A stretch of DNA of 8,778 nucleotides from Ruminococcus sp. CAG:382 (GTDB lineage: Bacteria > Bacillota > Clostridia > Oscillospirales > CAG-382): the NCBI GenBank assembly GCA_000433115.1, contig FR892204.1, positions 23,159 to 31,936 of the forward strand, given 5' to 3'. Both the position numbers and the translations under genes were made by a program. Numbering within the stretch: the first letter of the stretch is position 1; each line of letters begins with the position of its first letter. The notes below the pieces were generated by a model, which searched no databases, was not told the origin of the DNA, and saw nothing but the letters and a program-made list of their open reading frames with translations. Shown here piece after piece: positions 1 through 6,240 of the stretch.

Positions 1-420
1 CCTGCCGCCCATTTGGGACATCATTTTCTTGCTCAGATACTGTCCGAGTCCGAAGAAAATCAGAATCGGAAGACCATATGTCAGGAGCAGGCTGACGATC
101 GGAGACATCTTTTCTTCAATATTCTTGGCAAACGTGGCGCCCGATTCATAAAGGCGCTCCGTCAGAGTCGGGTCATTCATAAGACCTGTCTTATATATCG
201 CCTTTTCGTCTTTATCCGTAAAGATAATCTGCGTATCCTCGACCTCTACCTTGCCGATTTCCTTGTCCTCTATCATCTTCATGAATTTTCCGTAATCCAC
301 TTCCGTGACGCGTTTCTGCATCATCAGGGGACTGACGACAAAATTAAACAGGAAGATAATAAGGAGCGCGATACCGTAATAATAAATCAACGGCTTTTTT
401 GGTGATTTGACTTCCTTCAT
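1..420 (-). CDS. ftsH: ATP-dependent zinc metalloprotease FtsH, N-terminal part (runs off left edge)
   Basis: FtsH is a hexameric membrane-anchored AAA+ protease that extracts and degrades damaged membrane proteins and some regulators. Only the first 140 residues lie in the window; the AAA+ ATPase and the HExxH zinc protease domains would lie beyond base 1. Visible order: a short basic cytoplasmic tail (MKEVKSPKKP), a first membrane segment at about residues 11-33, an extracytoplasmic FtsH_ext domain at about 35-105 containing the typical VTEVDYGKFMKMIEDKEIGKVEV stretch (VDY.KF at 41-46), a second membrane segment at about 107-128, then the KKMMSQMGG juxtamembrane segment that precedes the ATPase in clostridial FtsH. 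The ATG at 418-420 follows AAAGGAG (complement of 428-434) with 7 nt spacing. It starts 22 nt after the guaB stop with no terminator between, so co-transcription with guaB is inferred. The identification rests on domain order and characteristic phrases; the catalytic motifs are not visible. Confidence 0.88.
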   Translation of the reverse strand, partial: MKEVKSPKKPLIYYYGIALLIIFLFNFVVSPLMMQKRVTEVDYGKFMKMIEDKEIGKVEVEDTQIIFTDKDEKAIYKTGLMNDPTLTERLYESGATFAKNIEEKMSPIVSLLLTYGLPILIFFGLGQYLSKKMMSQMGGR

Positions 421-442
421 TGCAAAGCTCCTTTATATAATT

Positions 443-1951
443 TTATTTTACCGGAGAAGCAACCTTATCCTTCAGGATGACGTCATGTGCGCCGCCCTCG
501 ATTATACTCGTGCCGGAGACAACGGTGATCTTCGCCTTGTCCTGAAGCTCGCGGATCGTAAGTGCTCCGCAGTTGCACATCGTATGCTTGACCTTGCTGA
601 GCGTCAGTCCGACATTGTCCTTGAGGCTTCCCGCATACGGAACATATGAGTCAACGCCTTCTTCAAATGACAGCTTCTTGTCGCCGCCAAGGTCATATCT
701 CTGCCAGTTACGCGCACGTGCGGAACCCTCGCCCCAGTACTCCTTCATATAGCTGCCGTTGATGACGACTTTGCTTGTGGGTGATTCGTCAAAACGTGCA
801 AAGTATCTTCCGAGCATGATGAAGTCTGCACCCATGGCAAGTGCAAGCGTTATATGATAGTCGTAAACAATGCCGCCGTCGGAGCATATCGGAATATAAA
901 TTCCGGTTTCCTCGAAATACTTGTTGCGCTCCTCTGCAACCTCTATAACTGCGGTAGCCTGACCTCTGCCGATACCCTTCTGCTCACGCGTAATGCAGAT
1001 TGAACCGCCTCCGATACCGATCTTGATAAAGTCCGCTCCTGCCTCTGCAAGGAAGCGGAAGCCTTCGCGGTCAACTACATTTCCCGCCCCCACCTTTACG
1101 GTATCGCCATACTTTTTACGTATGAATGCAATGGTACGTGCCTGCCATTCGGAATACCCCTCGGATGAGTCAATGCAGAGTATATCTGCGCCAGCATCGA
1201 CAAGAGCCGGTACACGCGTTTCATAATCACGTGTATTGATACCCGCACCGACAACATAGCGCTTCGAACTGTCAAGCAGCTCGTTCGGGTTTTCCTTATG
1301 TGAATCATAGTCCTTACGGAACACGAAATACAGGAGTCTGCCGTTTTTATCAAGTATGGGGAGCGAGTTGAGCTTATGATCCCAGATTATATCATTGGCT
1401 TCCTTGAGCGTCGTCCCTTGCTCGGCGTAGATAAGCTTTTCGAAAGGCGTCATGAAGGTGCAGACCTTTGTTGACGCATCAAGGCGTGAAACACGATAAT
1501 CACGGCTGGTGACAATGCCGAGCAGCTTCCCGTTTCCGGTACCGTCATCGGTAACGGCGACAGTCGAATGCCCTGTTTTTTCTTTGAGTTCAAGAATATC
1601 CGCAAGCGTTGCATCGGGTTTGATATTTGAATCGGAGTAAACAAAACCGGCTTTGTAATTCTTGACACGGCGGATCATCTCGGCTTCCGCCTCAACGCTC
1701 TGAGAACCGTAAATGAAGGAAATTCCGCCCTCGCGCGCAAGTGCAATCGCCATCGTATCGTTTGAAACAGACTGCATGATTGCCGAAACAAGCGGAATAT
1801 TTATTGAAATGGCAGGTTTCTCACCCTTGCGGAATTTTGTCACGGGCGTTTTCAGGCTGACGCTTTCGGGAACGCATTCGGAAGATGAATAGCCCGGCAC
1901 AAGAAGATATTCCGAAAATGTTCTTGCCGGTTCTTGATAGTAGTATGCCAT
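443..1951 (-). CDS. guaB: IMP dehydrogenase, 502 aa, Tritrichomonas-type
   Basis: Catalyses NAD-dependent oxidation of IMP to XMP, the committed step of GMP synthesis in the cytoplasm. The protein has the standard TIM barrel interrupted by a pair of CBS domains (about residues 95-220). Visible catalytic features: the Cys loop GIGGGSICITRE with Cys319 and Thr321, the IMP phosphate motif SDGGI (357-361) and GRYFARFDES (381-390), the mobile flap with Arg418-Tyr419 in ARNWQRYDLGG, and Glu431 in SFEEGVDSYVPYAG. These residue numbers coincide with those I recall for the Tritrichomonas foetus enzyme (503 aa, Cys319, Arg418, Tyr419), and long blocks match it from memory, so this belongs to that subgroup rather than the shorter GuaB of Bacillus or E. 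coli. Start: ATG at 1949-1951 after AGGAG (complement of 1959-1963), 7 nt spacing. It has its own promoter at 2048-2076. Complete and intact, with no missing catalytic residue. Confidence 0.97.
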   Translation of the reverse strand: MAYYYQEPARTFSEYLLVPGYSSSECVPESVSLKTPVTKFRKGEKPAISINIPLVSAIMQSVSNDTMAIALAREGGISFIYGSQSVEAEAEMIRRVKNYKAGFVYSDSNIKPDATLADILELKEKTGHSTVAVTDDGTGNGKLLGIVTSRDYRVSRLDASTKVCTFMTPFEKLIYAEQGTTLKEANDIIWDHKLNSLPILDKNGRLLYFVFRKDYDSHKENPNELLDSSKRYVVGAGINTRDYETRVPALVDAGADILCIDSSEGYSEWQARTIAFIRKKYGDTVKVGAGNVVDREGFRFLAEAGADFIKIGIGGGSICITREQKGIGRGQATAVIEVAEERNKYFEETGIYIPICSDGGIVYDYHITLALAMGADFIMLGRYFARFDESPTSKVVINGSYMKEYWGEGSARARNWQRYDLGGDKKLSFEEGVDSYVPYAGSLKDNVGLTLSKVKHTMCNCGALTIRELQDKAKITVVSGTSIIEGGAHDVILKDKVASPVK

Positions 1952-1982
1952 GATTGTACTCCTGTTAGTTAGTTTTTCTCAG

Positions 1983-2035
1983 GGCAACACCTCACAACCA
2001 ACGATGAGAAATCACGTTAATCGTGCACTGCCACC
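1983..2035 (-). promoter_or_regulatory. guaB leader, candidate three-stem RNA element
   Basis: The predicted transcript starts near 2041 and leaves about 90 nt before the guaB ATG. Within it, GGUGGCA (complement of 2029-2035) can pair with UGUUGCC (complement of 1983-1989) using three G-U pairs. This closing stem encloses two small hairpins: CACG/CGUG with a 5-nt loop (2013-2025) and CUCA/UGAG with a 10-nt loop (1991-2008). Together they make a compact three-way junction. It does not match any riboswitch consensus I can recall. The stems are short and could be chance, and the CACGTTAATCGTG palindrome at 2013-2025 could instead be a DNA operator. After the element, the leader is A-rich and leads to the AGGAG site. 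Confidence 0.3.
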
Positions 2036-2047
2036 TTTATTTTTTCA

Positions 2048-2076
2048 ATTATACCACAGCAAATTGCATTTTTCAA
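2048..2076 (-). promoter_or_regulatory. sigma-A promoter of guaB
   Basis: On the minus strand, TTGAAA (complement of 2071-2076) and a perfect TATAAT (complement of 2048-2053) are separated by 17 nt. TGG immediately before the -10 gives an extended -10 element. Transcription should start near base 2041. No other promoter of this quality lies upstream of guaB, so it probably also serves ftsH. Confidence 0.8.
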
Positions 2077-2089
2077 CCCCGAAAAAGCG

Positions 2090-2128
2090 AAAAAAGAATA
2101 ATCCGGGCGAATCGTTTCGTCCGGATTA
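2090..2128 (-). terminator. intrinsic terminator after the lipoprotein gene
   Basis: On the minus strand TAATCCGG pairs with CCGGATTA (arms 2121-2128 and 2099-2106). After one A-C mismatch the stem continues as CGAA/TTCG around the 4-nt loop ACGA. The stem is followed by TTCTTTTTT and, after CGC, five more T. It lies 23 nt after the lipoprotein stop codon and upstream of the guaB promoter, so it ends the dockerin-lipoprotein transcript and insulates guaB. Confidence 0.85.
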
Positions 2129-2151
2129 CCCCTCAAAATGCCTCTATATCC

Positions 2152-2487
2152 CTATTTGTTTTTAACGAGCGTGATAGTTGTGCCGTTTTGGGTGAGTGAA
2201 AGATTATCACCGTCAACCTTATAGGTATATGTGCCCTCATAGCCGCTGAGATTTCCTTTTACTGTGAGCTGATCACCTTCAACCTCATAATTGAAATTCA
2301 GGCTCACTCCGCCTATGATCGTAATGCTTCCGGTATTGTCTTCGTTAAATGTATACGTCGCTTTTGCGGAAACAGCGCCGATCTTGGTTTCATAGCTCCA
2401 GCTTCCGACAAGCTTGTTCGAAGAGCAGGAGACGAGTGCCATTGCGGTAATAACGAGCACGAGAATAAATGCGAATGTCTTTTTCAT
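2152..2487 (-). CDS. small lipoprotein with a lipocalin-like/DUF5640-type beta domain
   Basis: 111 residues. The N-terminus is a lipoprotein signal peptide: MKKT, a hydrophobic core, and lipobox LVSC with the lipidated Cys at residue 21, so the mature protein (about 91 residues) should be anchored to the outer face of the membrane. The mature part begins SSNKLVGSWSYE and consists of short beta strands of the pattern YTFNEDNTGSITI, FNYEVEGDQLTV and YTYKVDGDNLSLTQNGTTI. This alternation of G-D-x-L turns is typical of small clostridial lipoproteins of the lipocalin-like/DUF5640 type; the family name is recalled, not searched. It has no catalytic motif and no known reaction. The ATG at 2485-2487 follows GAAAGG at short spacing. 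It lies downstream of the dockerin gene with no recognisable promoter of its own, so co-transcription is likely. Confidence 0.85.
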   Translation of the reverse strand: MKKTFAFILVLVITAMALVSCSSNKLVGSWSYETKIGAVSAKATYTFNEDNTGSITIIGGVSLNFNYEVEGDQLTVKGNLSGYEGTYTYKVDGDNLSLTQNGTTITLVKNK

Positions 2488-2503
2488 AGTTGCCTTTCAT
2501 TTA

Positions 2504-2539
2504 TGAATATGCATCGGGCTTATTCCCGATGCATATTCA
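2504..2539. repeat. perfect 15-bp inverted repeat between dockerin and lipoprotein genes
   Basis: TGAATATGCATCGGG (2504-2518) and CCCGATGCATATTCA (2525-2539) are exact reverse complements around the 6-nt loop CTTATT. The hairpin lies 22 nt after the dockerin gene stop and 16 nt before the lipoprotein ATG, just upstream of its ribosome binding site. Neither strand has a T run after the stem, so it is not a standard intrinsic terminator. It may stabilise the upstream mRNA 3' end, partly terminate, or reduce lipoprotein expression. Confidence 0.9.
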
Positions 2540-2561
2540 GCGATTGGAGTAATTACAAATC

Positions 2562-5492
2562 TCAGTCGAGCGTACCGAGACCGAGAATAAATTTTCTGAC
2601 TGCAACGTAGTCCATTACGCCGACAGCCTTGTCGGAAGCGGTCTTGATATGAGCGGCTTGTTCAAACACGCCGTCAAGAGTGCCGATCTTGAGGATGTAC
2701 TTTCTGATCGCGATATAGTCTGAAGTGTCGATCTTACCGTCGCCGGTAGTATCTCCCTTGAGAACGACAGTATATGTCTTGCCGAAATATGTTACAGTGC
2801 AACCTGTGCCGACAAAGCCGGACTTCTTGACGCCGTCGACAGTAACATCGCCCTTGAAGTGTGCTTTGAATTCCTCAACGGTAACCTTGGGAGCGAGACC
2901 GGTAATAATATCACCGTTTACGGTGAGGCCGGTAATTTCGGGTTTGGGTTCGTCGGGATCTTCGTCGGTTGTGGGAATATCATATGAGACATTACCCATA
3001 ACGCCGTTGTAGTTCTTATCGAATTCGTTTGCGGAAACGATCTTGTAGAAGCTACCGGGAACGGTTATCTGCTTGTCGATATATATGCCGTGGAATTCGA
3101 CATAATCACCGACCTTTGCAGCCATAAGGTAAGCACGGTTCGCCGCGCTGCCGTCCGTATCGCCGGCGATCTCGCTGTTATGAACTGCAATCGCGATCTG
3201 ACCTTCCTTAAGAGTACCTTCGTCCTTACCGTTGGGACTCTTGAAGGATATGATCTTATATCCCTGCTTTGCTGCGTCCCATTCAAGGAATGCGGTGTGA
3301 GTCCATCTGATATTGCAGTCGCCTTCAGCGAAATCGGTGACGAAATCGGGTGTGAAAACCGATGCCATACCGCTGAGTATCTTTGTGTTGAAGTTGGTGA
3401 CAAAGCCCGCCTTTTCAACGGTGAGTTCGCCTTCATAAGCGGCGATTTCGGAAACCATTATGAAGCGTGTATTGACACTGCCTTCATTGGAGTAGTGATA
3501 TCTGATATAACGAGCCTGACCCTTTGCTTCGGGAATGGATACGGTGACGTGACCCTTATCATAGCCGAGACGATCCTTGTCGTTAACCTCTGCGACCTTC
3601 TTGAAAGTCTTGCCGTCGGTGGAGAACTCAATAGTGATCTTGGAAATTGCCGCAATAGCAGAAGTACTGTCGTGGTTGTTGATGGAAGTGGAAACGCCGT
3701 TAATGTTCATGATCTCGCCGAGATCAAGGGTCACAAAGCCCTTTTCGGCGGGATTGTTGACGCCGTTCCAGATCTTTCCGTCATATTCGCCGCCTTCGAC
3801 AACACCGTCGGTAAGGTTGCCCGAATAACCGCCCTGCTTGACGTCGTCGGTATAGCTCTTTCCGAGTGCGACGTTGTTCTTAACGAGCGAAATTGCAGCG
3901 TTGAGTTCTTCAGCCGCCTTCATAACGACCTCGGAGGTTGCATTTTTGGTCGATCTGACCGCTTTTGCGAAATTGTATGCAGCATAGATCTTTGCAAGCT
4001 GTGCCGCGGAATAATCGGTATAAGTAATTCTGTCGGCGGCATTGATTGCCTTGTCAAGCTCTATTGTAGAGCTGCCGACCTGTGCGAGTCTGGTGAGAGC
4101 CTGTGCGGCTTCGCCGTATGTGGGACGACCTTCGCCATAAGCCTTCACAGCGTATTCATAAGCGGATTTGAGCTGCTCATTTGCGGAATCGTTCTTGAGT
4201 GTTTCTGCCGCTGCGTCGATTGCTTCCTTGAGACGTGCGGTTTCTGCTTCGTTTTCGAGAGAAGATTTCTTCACGAGAAGAACGCAGTCAGAAACAGATC
4301 TTGAGCTGGAAACGAGGAAACCTGCTTCGCCCTTACCGTTATTATTGACATACAAAGCGGATGAGCCGCCGCCGTCAAAGCGAATAACATTCGTGTAACC
4401 GAGCTCAAGCATATTCTTGGCAACATCGCGCATGGAGATACCGGAGACACCGTCTGCGTTATCGGTTGCAAACATGGCGACCGTACCGTCTTCCTTGATG
4501 CCGAGAGCGGTCCATCTTGTACAGAGAGTGACGGAATGAGTACCGATGGTCTTGTCACCCTGAGTCTGGTCAACACCGTCCTTGACGAGCCAGCCGATGT
4601 TTGCGATCGCGGAGCTTGCTTTTTCCATTATTTCGCGTGATTCCTCAACAGTTTCGGAAATAGCGATTTCGATGGAAGCACCTGCCTCGATATCGGCATA
4701 TTTCTGGAGAGAGGAGCCGTTCTTGACAAAGAGGGCGAAATACTCGCCGGAATTATCAAGAGCAAATTTATTGCCTTTGGAATCCTTCTTGACCTCGACA
4801 ACCTCAGCAAGCATTGTACCGCCGACAACGAGATCCGTTCCGGCAAGCTTCTTACAGATAAGCTCGGTACCGTTCACATCGCATTGCGCGCTGTCGGACT
4901 TGGTGCCGCAGGAAACATCGAAATAATAGAATTTGTCGTTCCATTTGCCGGAATCGTTGTACTTGTTAATCTGACCGAGACCTGCGGGAACTTCAACACC
5001 GTCGATCATAAGACGATATGAGAGGCAGGACTTGACGGTTTCGATCGTTCCGTCGGGCATGAAAACGACGAGATTGTCGGAAAGACCGGCATGTGCGCAG
5101 GAGACACGACCGTTCGAAATGAACATACTGTTCAAATATCCGTTAGCCATGCTGAAGAACGAGCCGTTCATAGCCGCAACTACCTCATATCCGAAGCGCT
5201 CATTCGCTTTGTTGTAATGAGTCGAAAGCAAAGAACGCCAACCGGCATTGTTTGCGAAAACAAGCGGGATATATTCGCCGGGCTTGAACTCAACGGAAGC
5301 CGCGGGAACGGTTTTGCCGGCAGTACTTCCGGCAGTACCGGTGATCCGGTATGTTGTGGCAATAATACCGTCGCCGAGATCGATGGTATTGGTTACCTTG
5401 CGGTTGTCATCTGCCGAAACCGGCACTGCAAACAGCGCCGCTAACAGCGCAATGACAAGGAAAAGTGACATAAACGATTTGCGAAGTTTCAT
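2562..5492 (-). CDS. secreted phosphodiester glycosidase (NAGPA family) with F5/8 type C and dockerin domains
   Basis: 976 residues, exported: signal peptide at about 1-27 ending PVSA-DD. Residues about 36-407 form a NAGPA (phosphodiester alpha-GlcNAcase-like, formerly DUF2233) domain, marked by AAMNGSFF (106-113), TRWTALGIKEDGTVAMFATDN (325-345) and the family hallmark RFDGGGSSAL (371-380). The best-known member removes GlcNAc from a phosphodiester; the substrate here is unknown, with wall polymers or phosphoglycans an inference. Residues about 412-535 are an Ala-rich helical, FIVAR-like spacer. Residues about 537-687 are an F5/8 type C (discoidin) carbohydrate-binding fold (NVALGKSY, FVTLDLGEIMNINGVS, ITIEFSTDGKTFKKV, ARYIRYHY). 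Residues about 690-820 are unassigned. An acidic linker (841-852) leads to a small beta module and a C-terminal dockerin: the first repeat has Ca ligands Asp914, Asp918 and Asp925, while the second (950-961) lacks the first ligands. The ATG follows AAAGGAA. Confidence 0.9.
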   Translation of the reverse strand: MKLRKSFMSLFLVIALLAALFAVPVSADDNRKVTNTIDLGDGIIATTYRITGTAGSTAGKTVPAASVEFKPGEYIPLVFANNAGWRSLLSTHYNKANERFGYEVVAAMNGSFFSMANGYLNSMFISNGRVSCAHAGLSDNLVVFMPDGTIETVKSCLSYRLMIDGVEVPAGLGQINKYNDSGKWNDKFYYFDVSCGTKSDSAQCDVNGTELICKKLAGTDLVVGGTMLAEVVEVKKDSKGNKFALDNSGEYFALFVKNGSSLQKYADIEAGASIEIAISETVEESREIMEKASSAIANIGWLVKDGVDQTQGDKTIGTHSVTLCTRWTALGIKEDGTVAMFATDNADGVSGISMRDVAKNMLELGYTNVIRFDGGGSSALYVNNNGKGEAGFLVSSSRSVSDCVLLVKKSSLENEAETARLKEAIDAAAETLKNDSANEQLKSAYEYAVKAYGEGRPTYGEAAQALTRLAQVGSSTIELDKAINAADRITYTDYSAAQLAKIYAAYNFAKAVRSTKNATSEVVMKAAEELNAAISLVKNNVALGKSYTDDVKQGGYSGNLTDGVVEGGEYDGKIWNGVNNPAEKGFVTLDLGEIMNINGVSTSINNHDSTSAIAAISKITIEFSTDGKTFKKVAEVNDKDRLGYDKGHVTVSIPEAKGQARYIRYHYSNEGSVNTRFIMVSEIAAYEGELTVEKAGFVTNFNTKILSGMASVFTPDFVTDFAEGDCNIRWTHTAFLEWDAAKQGYKIISFKSPNGKDEGTLKEGQIAIAVHNSEIAGDTDGSAANRAYLMAAKVGDYVEFHGIYIDKQITVPGSFYKIVSANEFDKNYNGVMGNVSYDIPTTDEDPDEPKPEITGLTVNGDIITGLAPKVTVEEFKAHFKGDVTVDGVKKSGFVGTGCTVTYFGKTYTVVLKGDTTGDGKIDTSDYIAIRKYILKIGTLDGVFEQAAHIKTASDKAVGVMDYVAVRKFILGLGTLD

Positions 5493-5524
5493 TTGAGCAT
5501 TCCTTTCTTCATGTGTTTGTTAAC

Positions 5525-5553
5525 ATTATACAAAGAAAAAAGTGTTTTGTCAA
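5525..5553 (-). promoter_or_regulatory. perfect consensus sigma-A promoter of the dockerin gene
   Basis: On the minus strand TTGACA (complement of 5548-5553) and TATAAT (complement of 5525-5530) are both exact consensus with the optimal 17-nt spacer. Transcription should begin near 5518, giving a leader of about 26 nt. An 8-bp palindrome TGTTAACA (5518-5525) abuts the -10 and the start point and could be a repressor site, but it is short. The signal predicts strong expression unless repressed. Confidence 0.88.
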
Positions 5554-5630
5554 TAGTCTGTTCGCAATTTTATGAAACAATCGCAACAAGAAGCCCGAGC
5601 TGCGGAAAACCGAGCAAAAATGTGACCAAA

Positions 5631-6182
5631 TCAAATGTTTTTGAGGCAGTTATGGATTGTGCAAATGGGCAAACCGATGACATTGAAATATTCACCGTCG
5701 ATGCGTTTTGCGAATGTACAGCCTCTTCCCTGTAAACCATAAGCTCCGGCTTTGTCCATCGGCTCTCCGCTTGCGACGTAATCGGCGATTTCATTATCGT
5801 CAAGTTCACGGAACGTGACGTTTGTTGCTTCAACGCCGGAAATACGTTTTCCGCCTTTAAGAAGACAATAGCCCGTATATACGGTATGCGTCCTGTCCGA
5901 AAGTGTTCTCAGTGTCTTCACGGCTTCATCCGTTGTCGCCGGCTTGCCGATGATCACGCCGTCGAGGCACACGACAGTGTCTGCAGCAAGTATAACATCT
6001 TCCTCCGACGCATACGGCAAAACCGCCTCGGCTTTTTTCTGCGCCGTCATCATAACGGCACTGTCTGCGGGGGTGCCGTCCGGAACTGATTCATCTATAT
6101 CGGCTGGATGCACTGTGAACTCAAATCCCGCAAGAGCAAGAATTTCGCGCCTTCTTGGCGACATTGACGCAAGAATAAGCAT
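5631..6182 (-). CDS. maf: Maf family nucleoside triphosphate pyrophosphatase (YhdE-like)
   Basis: Hydrolyses non-canonical or selected nucleoside triphosphates to monophosphate plus pyrophosphate; the YhdE-type branch acts on dTTP/UTP and links nucleotide cleaning to septum formation. Chosen start is the ATG at 6180-6182, giving 183 residues, the usual family length. Motifs counted from that Met: LILASMSPRRREIL (2-15, the SxSPRR phosphate-binding signature), ILAADTVV (64-71) with the likely catalytic Asp68, IGKP (78-81), VYTGY (101-105), EPMDKAGAYGLQGRG (140-154) and NVIGLP (167-172). SPRR together with DKAGAYGLQG fits the dTTP/UTP type rather than the YceF type. It diverges from proB, with overlapping promoters between them. 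Its downstream side, before the dockerin promoter, shows no clear terminator. Confidence 0.94.
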   Translation of the reverse strand: MLILASMSPRRREILALAGFEFTVHPADIDESVPDGTPADSAVMMTAQKKAEAVLPYASEEDVILAADTVVCLDGVIIGKPATTDEAVKTLRTLSDRTHTVYTGYCLLKGGKRISGVEATNVTFRELDDNEIADYVASGEPMDKAGAYGLQGRGCTFAKRIDGEYFNVIGLPICTIHNCLKNI

Positions 6183-6190
6183 TTTCAAAT

Positions 6191-6194
6191 CTCC
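6191..6194 (-). promoter_or_regulatory. ribosome binding site that fixes the maf start
   Basis: AAAAAAGGAGAT on the minus strand places GGAG 8 nt before the ATG at 6180-6182. The frame stays open to an upstream ATG at 6228-6230, but that would add 16 residues (MEKILQCRYC...) ahead of the conserved Maf start and would sit almost on the predicted transcription start, without a binding site. Confidence 0.85.
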
Positions 6195-6200
6195 TTTTTT

Positions 6201-6216
6201 GCAATATCGACATTGC
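6201..6216. promoter_or_regulatory. 16-bp dyad, candidate operator between maf and proB
   Basis: GCAATATCGACATTGC is a near-perfect inverted repeat, 7 of 8 base pairs matching (arms GCAAT and ATTGC, centre TCGA). The unit GCAATAT recurs as a direct repeat at 6215-6221. The dyad overlaps the first bases of the proB -35 element (6213-6218) and lies inside the predicted maf leader just before its ribosome binding site. It could be a repressor site for proBA, or a hairpin in maf mRNA. I know of no regulator with exactly this site. Confidence 0.4.
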
Positions 6217-6240
6217 AATATTTTTTCCATATGTTATAAT
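6213..6240 (+). promoter_or_regulatory. sigma-A promoter of proBA (extended -10)
   Basis: TTGCAA (6213-6218), a 16-nt spacer, and a perfect TATAAT (6235-6240) preceded by TGT, which makes an extended -10. The predicted start is near 6247, leaving a leader of about 32 nt. That is too short for a T-box or another large riboswitch, so proline control, if any, should act at the DNA level or by feedback on the enzyme. Confidence 0.78.

Noticed and set aside
13..405. A 130-codon open frame on the plus strand at the left edge
   Set aside because: The opposite strand encodes a clear FtsH N-terminus over the same bases; the plus-strand translation has no family pattern and no ribosome binding site.
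1973..1992. CCCTGAGA in the guaB leader, resembling part of the TPP riboswitch consensus
   Set aside because: The rest of the TPP aptamer (the second conserved arm with CUGGAUAAUGCCAGCG-type sequence) is missing, and guaB is not a thiamine gene.
3090..4304. A 404-codon open frame on the plus strand inside the dockerin gene
   Set aside because: It lies wholly antisense to a gene with clear domains throughout, has no ribosome binding site or promoter, and its translation is Cys/Ile-rich without a recognisable domain. It is a by-product of codon use in the real gene.
5554..5630. Possible terminator after maf
   Set aside because: The GC-rich piece with two GCTCGG copies is a direct repeat, not a stem, and no hairpin followed by T was found before the dockerin promoter.
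6183..6230. Upstream ATG that would lengthen Maf by 16 residues
   Set aside because: The extension precedes the conserved LILASMSPRR start, lacks a ribosome binding site, and begins almost at the predicted transcription start; the GGAG at 6191-6194 fits the inner ATG.
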